From JBHHZI01 sp046757965 (GTDB lineage Bacteria; Acidobacteriota; Polarisedimenticolia; SMYD01): a DNA stretch of 27,243 nucleotides. The position numbers and the translations under genes were made by a program. Shown one piece after another: positions 1 to 9,313 of the stretch (position 1 is the stretch's first letter; each line of letters starts with the position of its first letter). A model generated the notes under the pieces. It was given only the letters and a program-made list of their open reading frames with translations. It was not told where the DNA came from and ran no database searches. The stretch is taken from contig JBHHZI010000027.1 in the NCBI GenBank assembly GCA_046757965.1, forward strand, positions 1-27,243. The letters are read 5' to 3'.

Positions 1-33
1 GGCCACCGTCCCGCTCTCTGGGCCGGGCCGGCG

Positions 34-774
34 GTGACACCCATGTCTTCTCCGTCGCCATGTGCCGCGGAAACGAGAGGAGCGGTGGGCAACAGCGAGA
101 CGGGATTGCTGCTCTTCGTCGACTCGCCAGGGCGGGCGATGGCGCACTGGCAGGTCGCGACGCTGTCCGGCGACATGGCGCGAGCCGTCGTCTCGGCGGG
201 TCACCAGGACACGGTGACCAGCCTGGCCGGGGCGGCCGACACCACAGTTTACCTGGCCCCGGGCCGGGAGGACGATGCCGGGTATGTGGCCGAGTTGGCC
301 GCGCGCACCGGTGTCGGCTGCCTCGACGTCCCAGCGGTGACCGGACTCGCCCGCTGGGATGCCGGGCTCTCGATCCTGTTCAACCGCTGCCGGCATCCGA
401 AGATCCTCTGTGCCGACGGCCAGGTGCTGGAGTTCTACGCCGAGGATCTCGAGCGGGCTCGCCGCAAGCTGGAGCTGTACGAGATCGTGCTGGGACGCGC
501 CGGGGATAATGATTGCTGGCTCATCGGCATGCACGGCCACTCCGAGTTCCTCGAACAGGTAAAGGCAGGCGACGGCGGTGTTCTCCATGCTCTGCTGGAG
601 GCGGGTGTCTCTCAGGGCCAGCAGGTGTCCCTGCTCGACACCAAGGACACGCTGCGCAAGGAGCCGGATCTGCAGCATCTCCAGTTCCTCGCCAGACGGC
701 CCCAGCACCCGTGTCTGCGACGGATCCTCGACGGTGAAGGCCTGCTGATGCCGCCGGCTCCGCGCGAGGCTTGA
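34..774 (+). CDS. hypothetical protein, possibly 5'-incomplete
   Basis: I do not recognise the family. The frame is open to base 1 with no stop, so the gene may begin outside the window. Inside it, possible starts are GTG 34, ATG 43 and GTG 85; the last has AGAGGAG just upstream, but only 2 bases away. The product from GTG 34 is 246 residues with no signal peptide or membrane segment. Alternating hydrophobic strands (LLLFVDS, TTVYLAP, PKILCADG, DCWLIGMHG) and helices suggest a soluble alpha/beta fold, and a charged helix (about residues 135-150) sits mid-protein. Codon use is like that of its neighbours. Its TGA stop lies inside the -35 hexamer of the promoter for the next gene. A function cannot be assigned; confidence is in the coding call only. 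Confidence 0.6.
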   Translation: MTPMSSPSPCAAETRGAVGNSETGLLLFVDSPGRAMAHWQVATLSGDMARAVVSAGHQDTVTSLAGAADTTVYLAPGREDDAGYVAELAARTGVGCLDVPAVTGLARWDAGLSILFNRCRHPKILCADGQVLEFYAEDLERARRKLELYEIVLGRAGDNDCWLIGMHGHSEFLEQVKAGDGGVLHALLEAGVSQGQQVSLLDTKDTLRKEPDLQHLQFLARRPQHPCLRRILDGEGLLMPPAPREA

Positions 775-799
775 CGGGGTCATCTCTTCTTTCTAGAGT
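771..799 (+). promoter_or_regulatory. sigma70-type promoter for the outer membrane protein gene
   Basis: TTGACG (771-776), a 17-base spacer and TAGAGT (794-799) closely match the housekeeping consensus. Transcription would start near 806, about 85 bases before the GTG at 891. The TGA stop of the upstream gene lies within the -35 hexamer. Confidence 0.55.
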
Positions 800-890
800 T
801 TGCTCCCGCGCTGGGCGCACGACCAGCGACCATGTCCCATCGCCGTCCGTCCCCCACGCCCGTGCGGCGAGTCTATTCCTGGAGGTTCGA

Positions 891-1706
891 GTGAGGAGAC
901 CAGCCGTCTTCCCCCGTCTCATCTCGTCGTCGTTGTTGCTGTGTGCCGCCGCTTTCCTTTCCGCCTCGCCGGTTTCTGCTCAGGACCTGGCCGGCGACGA
1001 GCACCGGTTCATCCAGATCTTCATCGAGGATGCCGCCATCGTCGAGAACGGCTGGGTGGAGGGCCAGTTTCGCTGGCAGGATCTCGACCAGTTCGATAGC
1101 CGGATCTCATTCGGGCCGGTGGTCGCGTTCAGCCCGGTCGACCGCCTCGAGGTGGGTGGCCGCTTCGATTTCGTCAACCTCGATTTCGGCCGCGACAGCG
1201 AGAGCGGCATCAGCGACACGACGGTCTATGGCAAGTGGCAGATCTTTCGCAACCCCATCGAGTTCACCATCGGAGGTGAGCTGAGCCTTCCCACCGGCGA
1301 TGAGGACGATCGCCTGGGCACCGGCGAGGTCGATGCGGCGATCTTCGGGGCCGTGCGCAAGAATTTCGACGAGGCCTACGTCACCGGCCACTTCGGTTTT
1401 CGCGCCAATCAGGATGCCGATGTCGGCAGCAATCTCGGGCCCGGGCTGGCGGTCAACCTCGACGGCAAGGCCAGTGTCTTCCTGGGCGCGGCCGTGATGA
1501 TCCCACGGGGCGACCGCTGGGCCGTCTCCGGTGAGCTGACCGTGGAGACCGAGCGGTACGAGCAGACCGATTCGGCCATCGAGTTCACCGTGGGCGGGTA
1601 TTGGTTCGCGGGCAACAACCTCACGTTTCGCGCCGGCGTCGGGCTGGGCCTGGCCGATGCGTCACCGGATCTGGAGGTCGTGGCGGGTATCGTCGGCCAC
1701 TTCTGA
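891..1706 (+). CDS. putative outer membrane beta-barrel protein
   Basis: This is a 271-residue protein with a clear Sec signal peptide: basic start MRRP, a hydrophobic core rich in Leu and Ala, and a likely cleavage after PVSA before QDLAG. The mature part is a run of amphipathic strands with alternating polar and hydrophobic residues (RLEVGGRFDFVNLDF, AVSGELTVETERY, NLTFRAGVGLGLAD) and acidic turns. It ends in Phe (IVGHF), which is usual for proteins inserted by the BAM machinery. Start GTG 891 was chosen because GGAGG lies at 881-885 and because it gives the signal peptide directly; the longer open frame from 771 does not. The gene sits alone behind its own promoter and converges with sdhB, 15 bases away. 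The substrate is unknown; a porin- or transporter-like barrel is an inference from the strand pattern. Confidence 0.75.
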   Translation: MRRPAVFPRLISSSLLLCAAAFLSASPVSAQDLAGDEHRFIQIFIEDAAIVENGWVEGQFRWQDLDQFDSRISFGPVVAFSPVDRLEVGGRFDFVNLDFGRDSESGISDTTVYGKWQIFRNPIEFTIGGELSLPTGDEDDRLGTGEVDAAIFGAVRKNFDEAYVTGHFGFRANQDADVGSNLGPGLAVNLDGKASVFLGAAVMIPRGDRWAVSGELTVETERYEQTDSAIEFTVGGYWFAGNNLTFRAGVGLGLADASPDLEVVAGIVGHF

Positions 1707-1721
1707 GGCGCAGCCGACGCG

Positions 1722-2477
1722 TCAGTCGGTGACCACCGCCTTCATGAACTCGCGTCGCATGACCGCGATGTTCTCGATGGAGATCGACTTCGGGCAGACC
1801 GCCTCGCACTCGGCGTGATTCGAGCAGTCGCCGAACCCCTCCGCGTCCATGCGGTCCACCATCCTCAGGGCTCTCCGCCGGCGTTCGGCATGCCCCTGGG
1901 GCAGGCGGACGAACTGAGCCACCTTGGCGCTGACGAAGAGTGAGGCGGAGGCGTTGGGGCAGCTCGCCACGCAGGCGCCGCAGCCGATGCAGGCGGCGCT
2001 GTCCATGGCCCGCTCGGCATCGTCCTTGCCGATGGGCAAGGCGTGGGCATCCGGCGCCGCGCCCGTGTTGACCGAGACATAGCCCCCGACGGTGAGAATG
2101 CGGTCGAAGGCTGTCCGGTCGACGACCAGATCCCTGATGATCGGAAAGGCCCGGGCGCGAAACGGTTCCACGATGATCGTCGCGCCGTTCGCGAACTCGC
2201 GCATGCGCAGCTCGCAGGTCGTGCAGGCCAGCTTGGGGCCGTGGGCGACGCCGTTGATCACCAGGCCACAGACACCGCAGATGCCCTCCCGGCAGTCGCT
2301 CTCGAAGGCGATCGGGTCCTTGCCCTCGTGCAGGAGTGTCTCGTTCAGCCGATCGAGCATCTCCAGGAACGACATCTCGGCGGTGATGCCGTCGATGGCG
2401 TACGGCATCAGCCGTCCCGGAGCATCCGGGCCGTCCTGACGCCAGATGCGAAGCGTGAATCTCATGGTGGCGGTCAT
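1722..2477 (-). CDS. sdhB: succinate dehydrogenase / fumarate reductase iron-sulfur subunit
   Basis: This electron-transfer subunit carries electrons from the SdhA flavin to quinone at the inner face of the cytoplasmic membrane. The 251-residue product shows all three clusters. The 2Fe-2S ligands are C62, C67, C70 and C85 (CREGICGVC...C). The 4Fe-4S motif is CIGCGACVASCP (C163, C166, C169, C173). The 3Fe-4S set is C218, C224 and C228 (CSNHAECEAVCP). The length matches the short form that goes with one-subunit b558 membrane anchors. Start ATG 2477 is preceded by TGAGGA at about 7 bases; a second in-frame ATG at 2465 has no ribosome site. It is the last gene of sdhCAB, 10 bases after the sdhA stop. 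Sequence alone does not tell whether the complex runs as succinate oxidase or fumarate reductase. Confidence 0.95.
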   Translation of the reverse strand: MTATMRFTLRIWRQDGPDAPGRLMPYAIDGITAEMSFLEMLDRLNETLLHEGKDPIAFESDCREGICGVCGLVINGVAHGPKLACTTCELRMREFANGATIIVEPFRARAFPIIRDLVVDRTAFDRILTVGGYVSVNTGAAPDAHALPIGKDDAERAMDSAACIGCGACVASCPNASASLFVSAKVAQFVRLPQGHAERRRRALRMVDRMDAEGFGDCSNHAECEAVCPKSISIENIAVMRREFMKAVVTD

Positions 2478-2487
2478 CGGCTGGTCC

Positions 2488-4397
<1,910 letters not shown>

Positions 4398-4401
<4 letters not shown>

Positions 4402-5096
4402 GGTGAGCCTCCCGTGACATAGATCCACAGCGGCAGGACGAGAAACCCGAGCGCCAGAAGAAGCGCAAACACGGCGCCTGCCGTGTAGGTGACCGCCGCG
4501 GTCTTCCTGCTCTGCGCGCCGAGGGACTGGAGGGCGCTCCAGAAGCCGTGGCGCAGGTGGAAACCCAGAAAGAGCATGCAGCCGACATAGAACGCCACGT
4601 AGCCGGGCTGGCTGAAATCGTCCATGACGAGTCGATGGAGATCCCGCATCTGTACGCCGTCCACGTGGGTGACATAGCCTTCCGCCACACCCGGGCCGAA
4701 CTTGAAGGTCTTCAGGTGGACCACCGTGAATACCAGGATCACGACGCCGGTCCAGATCATGGTGCGCGACGAGAGCGTCTTGCGGCTCGGGCCACCGGCG
4801 TGGCCGCGGCCCTGATAGCCCACCGGCCGGGCTCTCCTTCGTCCGAGGGCGACCGATATCCCGGAGACGACATGGACCAGGAGAAAAAGAATCAGCCCGG
4901 CCTCGGCGACGAGCAGCAGCTCACCCAGACTCAGAAGGAAGTGGGAGTACTTGTTGTAGGCATCGGCGTCGCCGGTGAACAGTGCCAGATTGCCGGCCAG
5001 GTGAAGCACGAGGAACACACCCATGAGCAGCCCGGAGACCGCCATGAGGATTTTCTTGCCGACGGAGGATCTGAGTCTGCTGCGCAGGGATGACAT
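4398..5096 (-). CDS. sdhC: succinate dehydrogenase cytochrome b558 membrane subunit
   Basis: This is the single fused membrane anchor of a type-B succinate:quinone oxidoreductase. It is expected to hold two haems b and reduce or oxidise quinone. The 232-residue protein has five hydrophobic segments: near residues 14-35, 50-80, 105-128, 155-175 and 195-228. Candidate haem histidines lie in VLHLAGNL, LVHVVSG, VVHLKTFKFG and GFHLRHGFWSALQSLG, the usual pattern of the b558 family. Start ATG 5096 gives the family-typical basic start followed by GKKILMAVSGLLM; the open frame continues upstream to 5192 but has no family resemblance there. It is the first gene of sdhCAB and overlaps sdhA by four bases (GTGA). 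Confidence 0.93.
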
Positions 5097-5127
5097 GGAT
5101 TCTTCAGCCGCGAGACACGGGTTGGTT

Positions 5128-5156
5128 GTTATAGACGGTCCGGGCAGCGGATGCAA
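5128..5156 (-). promoter_or_regulatory. sigma70-type promoter of sdhCAB
   Basis: On the minus strand, TTGCAT (5156-5151), a 17-base spacer and TATAAC (5133-5128) form a good promoter. Transcription should begin about 25 bases before the sdhC ATG. It separates sdhCAB from the phosphatase gene encoded upstream on the same strand. Confidence 0.6.
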
Positions 5157-5206
5157 CCAGCCCCTGGCTGACCTGTCGGCGACGAGCCGCAACCCCGGAG
5201 GCGCGG

Positions 5207-6883
5207 TCAGGAATCGGTATCGGCGAGGCGCCCGAGGATCACCATGGTGAGATCGTCGGGTTGAGCCGTGCCGCTGGCGTGGTCGGCGAGCTGGTCCTCC
5301 ACCGCCTTCTGGATGTCGTCGGCAGGACGGCCCGCCTGGGAGGCGAGGAACGACGCCAGTCTCTCCTCGCTGTACTCGTTGTCCTCGGGATCCACCGTAT
5401 CCGTGACGCCGTCGCTGCAGATGAAGATGAAATCACCGGGCTGCATCTCCACCTCGGTGACCACGTAGGTGGTGCCGGCAAGGACACCCAGAGGGGGGCC
5501 TGACGGCGGCAGCACCTCGATGTCACCTGCCGTCCGGATGAGCACCGGAGAGGGCGCATGCCCGGCGTTGACGTACTTCACCTTGTGCTGCGCGAAATCC
5601 AGATTGATGAAGAACAGCGTGACGAACCGGTTGGCCGGGGCGCTGCGGGTGACGGTCTGCTCGAGATGTCGGACGATGTCGAGCGGATCGCGGGCCAGTT
5701 CGGCGTGGGCCCGGAAGGTGGCCTGGATGGTGGCCATCAGCATGGCCGCAGGCATGCCCTTGCCGGCCACATCGGCGAGGACCACGCCGAGTCGCTGCTC
5801 GCCGAGCCGGACATAGTCGAAGTAGTCGCCACCCACCTCGTAGCACGGTGTGTTGAATCCGGCGAGGCGGTAGCCGGCCACGTCCATCGGCTCGGACGGC
5901 AGCAGGTTGCGCTGGATGTCCGCCGCGGCCTGGGCTTCCTGTTCGAAGCGCTGTTTCTCGAGCTGGTCTTCGAACAGGCGGGCGTTCTCGATCTGGATGG
6001 CCGCGATGTTGGCCAGCATGGTCAGCATGCGCAGGTCCTCGTCATCGAACAGTCCCGAGGCCACGCGCGAGTCGGCGTAGATCAGCCCGATGACGTCCTT
6101 GTTGTTCCACAGAGGTGCGGCCATCACCGAATGGATTCCCTGGGAGAGAATGCTGGCGCCTTCCTTGAATCGCGCATCCGTCTGGGCGTCCGAGGTCAGC
6201 ACGGAGGCATGTTCGTCCATGACCGTGGCGGCGATGGTGCGGCTGATGGCCAGGTCGCCATCCCCGTCGGTGAGCCGGGAGGCCCGGCACCTGAGCTCGC
6301 CCCTTTCCTGCAGGAACACCGCCACGCGGTCGGCCGCCACGGCCCGGGAGACCAGATCCATGATCTTGGGCAGCATGACGTCGACCGGCTCGTGGCCGAG
6401 CAGCTCCATGTTGGCCTTCTCGACGACCTCGAAGCGGCGCAGCTGCGCTTCGAGATCTCCCCGCTGGCTGCCACGCGCCCGGAGAGCGGGAAGCGCGTTC
6501 GGGGTCGTCATCACTTCGTTCACCGGCAGGATGACCGTGCCCTCCGAAGCCAGGGGCTGGTTCGAGAAGGTCACCCGCTCCTCGGAGTTGTCGCCATGCT
6601 GAAACTCCAGGTTGCAGCTGCCGAGGCTGATGGTGTCCCCGGTCTCGAGAACTGTCGGGTCGACGACCCGGCGCCCGTTCAGGTAGGTGCCATTGCGGCT
6701 CCCGCAGTCCCGCAGACGCCATCCATCCGCCTCGGGGGTCAGCTCGGCGTGCTCCCGGGACAGGGAGAGATCCGCCAGGACGACCTCGTTCTTCGAGGAC
6801 CGCCCGATGGAGACACGGGCGCCGGTCTCGACATGATGGGTCGTGCGCTGACCATCACTGCCGGTGATCACGAGATACGCCAC
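5207..6883 (-). CDS. FHA-GAF-PP2C (SpoIIE/RsbU-type) serine phosphatase
   Basis: This is a cytoplasmic signalling phosphatase, expected to dephosphorylate a STAS-domain antagonist such as the one at 7509-7847. The 558-residue product has three parts. An N-terminal FHA domain (about 1-95) carries the phosphothreonine-binding residues GRSSKNEV, SLSREHAEL and GSRNGTYLNG. A GAF domain (about 165-320) has PLWNNKDVIGLIYADS. A short coiled linker leads into a PP2C/SpoIIE domain (about 340-555) with metal-binding aspartates in EVGGDYFD, LADVAGKGMPAAM, FICSDGVTD and QPDDLTM. Start GTG 6883 follows a very strong GGAGGAGG; an ATG at 6925 lacks one. The gene is divergent from the kinase gene at 7046, which supports a shared pathway. 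The GAF ligand and the FHA partner are unknown. Confidence 0.92.
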   Translation of the reverse strand: MAYLVITGSDGQRTTHHVETGARVSIGRSSKNEVVLADLSLSREHAELTPEADGWRLRDCGSRNGTYLNGRRVVDPTVLETGDTISLGSCNLEFQHGDNSEERVTFSNQPLASEGTVILPVNEVMTTPNALPALRARGSQRGDLEAQLRRFEVVEKANMELLGHEPVDVMLPKIMDLVSRAVAADRVAVFLQERGELRCRASRLTDGDGDLAISRTIAATVMDEHASVLTSDAQTDARFKEGASILSQGIHSVMAAPLWNNKDVIGLIYADSRVASGLFDDEDLRMLTMLANIAAIQIENARLFEDQLEKQRFEQEAQAAADIQRNLLPSEPMDVAGYRLAGFNTPCYEVGGDYFDYVRLGEQRLGVVLADVAGKGMPAAMLMATIQATFRAHAELARDPLDIVRHLEQTVTRSAPANRFVTLFFINLDFAQHKVKYVNAGHAPSPVLIRTAGDIEVLPPSGPPLGVLAGTTYVVTEVEMQPGDFIFICSDGVTDTVDPEDNEYSEERLASFLASQAGRPADDIQKAVEDQLADHASGTAQPDDLTMVILGRLADTDS

Positions 6884-6937
6884 GCCCACCTCCTCCGTCA
6901 GCTCCGCACCTCTGGATTGGACCATCGATTCGGGCGC

Positions 6938-6971
6938 AAAGTCAAGAACGACCGGATCTTACCTTGACTTT
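6938..6971. repeat. 9-bp inverted repeat linking divergent promoters
   Basis: AAAGTCAAG (6938-6946) and CTTGACTTT (6963-6971) are exact inverted copies separated by 16 bases. Each contains a TTGACT hexamer: the right copy is the -35 of the kinase promoter, and the left copy is in the right orientation to serve the phosphatase gene. It could be an operator or two facing -35 elements. On the phosphatase side I see no good -10 (best is TCCAAT at 18 bases). Confidence 0.5.
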
Positions 6972-6993
6972 CGAATTCCGGCGAGGCTACGAT
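6964..6993 (+). promoter_or_regulatory. sigma70-type promoter for the rsbW-rsbV pair
   Basis: TTGACT (6964-6969), an 18-base spacer and TACGAT (6988-6993) precede the kinase gene by about 50 bases. The -10 is buried in the 17-bp palindrome at 6983-6999. Confidence 0.6.
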
Positions 6994-6999
6994 AGCCTC
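6983..6999. promoter_or_regulatory. 17-bp palindrome over the -10: candidate operator
   Basis: GAGGCTA-CGA-TAGCCTC is a perfect 7-bp inverted repeat around a 3-base centre, lying across the -10 hexamer of the kinase promoter. A repressor bound here would block RNA polymerase. As RNA it would form a small hairpin only if transcription began upstream of it. Confidence 0.45.
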
Positions 7000-7045
7000 C
7001 CACCAGGGTCCCATGGGGCTCTGTCGCCGAAGAGGAACGGGTTCC

Positions 7046-7468
7046 ATGGCTGACTTTCCCGAGGTTCGGGTTGTCGCCGGCAGCCGGCTGGAGTATCTCG
7101 ACCCGCTGCATGCCATCGCCGAGGAAATGGCGAAGGTCGCCGGCCTGGACGAGGAAGCATGTTTTCATTTCGCGCTGGCCGTCCGGGAGGCGGCCACGAA
7201 CGCGGTCACGCACGGCAACGGGTCCGATCCGGGCAAGCAGGTGACCGTGGTCTTCACGCTGGAAGCCGGCGCCCTGACCGTCTCCATCCGGGACGAGGGC
7301 GCCGGGTTCGATTTTGAACATGCGGATGACCCGCGCTTGCCGGAGAACCGATTCAAGACCTCCGGCCGGGGACTCCTGCTCATCCGGAGTTTCGTGGATG
7401 ATGTGAGCTACGGTCATGGGTCCGAGCAGGGTACGGAGATCCGGATGGTGAAGCGGCTCCGTGGGTGA
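7046..7468 (+). CDS. RsbW/SpoIIAB-like anti-sigma factor serine kinase
   Basis: This is a small GHKL-fold ATPase of 140 residues, the usual length for the family. It is expected to phosphorylate a STAS antagonist and to hold a sigma factor or other partner inactive. The N box is LAVREAATNAVTHGN (E48, N52), the G1 box is DEGAGFD (83-89), and the G2 box is SGRGLLLI (107-113). Start ATG 7046 has AAGAGGAA about nine bases upstream; earlier in-frame codons read through the promoter leader. The antagonist gene follows 40 bases downstream and the phosphatase gene is divergent. No sigma factor gene is next to it, so the output may be encoded elsewhere or may not be a sigma factor. Confidence 0.9.
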   Translation: MADFPEVRVVAGSRLEYLDPLHAIAEEMAKVAGLDEEACFHFALAVREAATNAVTHGNGSDPGKQVTVVFTLEAGALTVSIRDEGAGFDFEHADDPRLPENRFKTSGRGLLLIRSFVDDVSYGHGSEQGTEIRMVKRLRG

Positions 7469-7508
7469 ACGGTGATAGTCTCAAGAGGCAGTTGTCAGGA
7501 GGGTCTCC

Positions 7509-7847
7509 ATGAAGGCGACGGTCAGACAGGTTGGGAATGTCACGGTGGTGGATCTGAGCGGGAAGATCACCATCGGCAGCGGCGACGTGGTCCTGCGGGA
7601 GACGGTCCAGCGCCTGTTCGACGAGGGGAACCGGCAGCTCCTGTTGAACCTGCGCGGTGTCTCGTACATGGACAGCGCGGGGATCGGGGAATTGGTGGCG
7701 TGTCACAAGCGCGCCGTGGAGAAGAACGGGCGGCTCAAGCTCCTCAATCCGTCGGGCAAGGTCTATGATCTGCTCCAGCTCACCAAGCTGGACGAGGTCT
7801 TCGAGATGCACAAGGACGAGGGCGAAGCGCTCGGTTCTTTCGCGTAG
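7509..7847 (+). CDS. STAS-domain anti-sigma factor antagonist (RsbV/SpoIIAA-like)
   Basis: This 112-residue single-domain STAS protein has the signature GVSYMDSAGIGELV, whose Ser56 is the expected phosphorylation site. When unphosphorylated it would bind the RsbW-like kinase and free that kinase's partner. When phosphorylated it would be the substrate of the FHA-GAF-PP2C phosphatase. A strong AGGAGGG lies about 6 bases before ATG 7509. It is the last gene of the short operon. The C-terminal stretch after residue 95 (FEMHKDEGEALGSFA) is a short acidic tail. Confidence 0.92.
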   Translation: MKATVRQVGNVTVVDLSGKITIGSGDVVLRETVQRLFDEGNRQLLLNLRGVSYMDSAGIGELVACHKRAVEKNGRLKLLNPSGKVYDLLQLTKLDEVFEMHKDEGEALGSFA

Positions 7848-7853
7848 TTCGAC

Positions 7854-7884
7854 GCCACCGGTCGGCGCTGCCGGCTGACGTGGC
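7854..7884. terminator. possible bidirectional hairpin between convergent genes
   Basis: GCCAC (7854-7858) pairs with GTGGC (7880-7884) around an inner stem GTCGGC-GCT-GCCGGC (7861-7875), with small internal mismatches. It lies in the 37-base gap between the convergent STAS gene and the minus-strand gene. No T-run follows on either strand, so intrinsic termination is uncertain. Confidence 0.3.
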
Positions 7885-8652
7885 TCAGGGCCTCGGGATA
7901 TCCAGATCCGCTGGCGCCGGACGGGGCGGCGTGGACGGGCTCGACGGAGGGCCGGCGGGCAGAACGTCCCGGCCCGCCGGGCCCGTGGATTCGACCCAGA
8001 CGGCCAGTCTCCACACCTCGCCGGTGCCGGGCGCCGTCGTGGGCCGCGTGGCTGCGAGTCGAGTCAGCGGGAGGCGAAACGTCACGGACCGGCCGGGGAT
8101 GAAACTGCTCAGCCCGCCCAGGTCGTCGCTCCCGGCGAAACGGGCCACGGCCGGCCGGCCGCCGTCCGCGGCCGCCGGCTGGCCACGACGGCGGGCCCGG
8201 TCGGCCGGCACCGGCACCATCCGGAACACCAGGGTCAGATCCGACGGGGGAGACGTGTCGCGCGAGCGCGTCCCGGCCCGCTTCCAGGCCAGCTCCAGGC
8301 GCAGTTCCGTCCCCAGGGGGTAGGCCTCCGGTCCGGGCGTGGTCTCGATCTGCGCCAGCAGGACAGGCCGGGGAGGCTTCCCGCCCCACGACAGGTCCAC
8401 CACCTTCATCCGGAGCCGGCGCAGGTCGAGGGCCGGCGGCAGCGGCGGGTCGTCTGCCGCGCCCGTGTCGTCGATGTCCACGAGCCATCCGGATCGATCC
8501 GGCACGGCGGTGGCCGCAGACCGGGCGGGGCCGCTCGCCCGCGTGAGGGTCGGGCCCTGCCCGCCCGCCACGCCCTCGGCCGCCGCCATCGGGAGAGGGA
8601 ACGCCGTGGCCGCAGCGGTGAGCCAGAGCGCGGCAATGAGCCACCGGCTCAC
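7885..8652 (-). CDS. hypothetical secreted protein, Pro/Arg-rich
   Basis: The product is 255 residues with an apparent Sec signal peptide (MSRWLIAALWLTAAATAF..., likely cleavage after MAAA). The mature part contains strand-like segments (LRMKVVDLSWGG, ELRLELAWKR, DLTLVFRMVPV, RSVTFRLPLTRL, EVWRLAVWVES) separated by Pro/Gly-rich loops, and ends in a Pro-rich tail. This suggests a small beta-sandwich exported protein, but no family is recognised. Of two adjacent GTG codons, 8652 was chosen because CGGAGGA then lies six bases upstream. The open frame runs further upstream but there shadows the acetyltransferase gene. It is divergent from that gene, with 142 bases between them holding no clear promoter. 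Confidence 0.6.
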   Translation of the reverse strand: MSRWLIAALWLTAAATAFPLPMAAAEGVAGGQGPTLTRASGPARSAATAVPDRSGWLVDIDDTGAADDPPLPPALDLRRLRMKVVDLSWGGKPPRPVLLAQIETTPGPEAYPLGTELRLELAWKRAGTRSRDTSPPSDLTLVFRMVPVPADRARRRGQPAAADGGRPAVARFAGSDDLGGLSSFIPGRSVTFRLPLTRLAATRPTTAPGTGEVWRLAVWVESTGPAGRDVLPAGPPSSPSTPPRPAPADLDIPRP

Positions 8653-8794
8653 CACGTTCCTCCGGGGGCTCGTCGCCGCCGGCGTGCCCGGCTCGCCTGC
8701 CTCATCCGCATGTCCATCGGGGGCCTCCCTCCCCGGCGCCTGTCGTCGGGGGCCGCCGTCTGCCTCCCCATGGTATCGTCGAATCGGGTCTGGC

Positions 8795-9313
8795 ATGTTG
8801 ATCTTGAACCCCATTCGCCTGGTACGGGCCCGCCACTCCGATCGCGATCGGGTCCTGCTCATCGAGCGGGCGGTGTTCCCCGATGAGCCGTTCTCGCCGG
8901 AGCAGGTGCGCCACATGCTGCACAGCGCCAGCGCCCGGACCCTCCTGCTGATGACCGGAACCGAACCGGTGGGCCTGGTCGCTCTCTGGTGGCGCCGGGG
9001 CGCCAGCACCTGCCGGATCATCGACCTCGCGGTCCGCCCGCGCTTTCGTCGTCGCGGCCTGGGGACGCGCCTGGTTCGCGCGGCTCTGAGAGACGGTCGT
9101 CGTCACGGCTTCGCGGGCGTGACCCTCGAGGTGGCCGAGACCAACCACCCGGCCCGCTCCCTGTACGAAAGCCAGGGGTTCTGCCATGAGCGTCGCCTGC
9201 CGGACTACTACGACCGCCATCGGCATGCCATCCGGATGATCCGATGGCTGCGCGTCGTGCCCTGCGGTCGCACGCGACCGGCGGCGGGACGGGGCATGGT
9301 CCGGTCTCAGTGA
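8795..9313 (+). CDS. GNAT family N-acetyltransferase, RimI-like
   Basis: This 172-residue acetyl-CoA-dependent acetyltransferase resembles RimI, which acetylates the N-terminus of ribosomal protein S18. Acetyl-CoA-binding motif A reads IDLAVRPRFRRRGLGTRLV, with the R-x-x-G-x-G loop. The family-typical block VTLEVAETNHPARSLYESQGF and the tail DYYDRHRHAIRM (compare YY..EDA..M in RimI) follow. Start ATG 8795 places MLILNPIRLVRARHSD in front of the usual first strand. No strong ribosome site is visible, so the start is moderately sure. About 20 Arg-rich residues follow the core domain. The stop overlaps the convergent gene's stop by seven bases. The real substrate could be another protein or a small amine. 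Confidence 0.85.
   Translation: MLILNPIRLVRARHSDRDRVLLIERAVFPDEPFSPEQVRHMLHSASARTLLLMTGTEPVGLVALWWRRGASTCRIIDLAVRPRFRRRGLGTRLVRAALRDGRRHGFAGVTLEVAETNHPARSLYESQGFCHERRLPDYYDRHRHAIRMIRWLRVVPCGRTRPAAGRGMVRSQ

Noticed and set aside
1713..1730. Hairpin CCGAC-loop-GTCGG between the outer membrane protein gene and sdhB
   Set aside because: The stem is only five pairs, has no T-run on either side and overlaps the sdhB stop, so it is not supported as a terminator.
6916..6945. Minus-strand promoter for the phosphatase gene using TTGACT (6945-6940)
   Set aside because: The best -10 at 18 bases is TCCAAT, which lacks the key A at position 2; kept only as part of the inverted repeat.
5558..6967. 469-residue plus-strand open frame
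   Set aside because: Antisense to the FHA-GAF-PP2C phosphatase; no ribosome site and no recognisable domain.
8339..8794. Upstream extension of the acetyltransferase frame
   Set aside because: This part is antisense to the secreted Pro/Arg-rich protein gene and does not match the GNAT fold, which begins at 8795.
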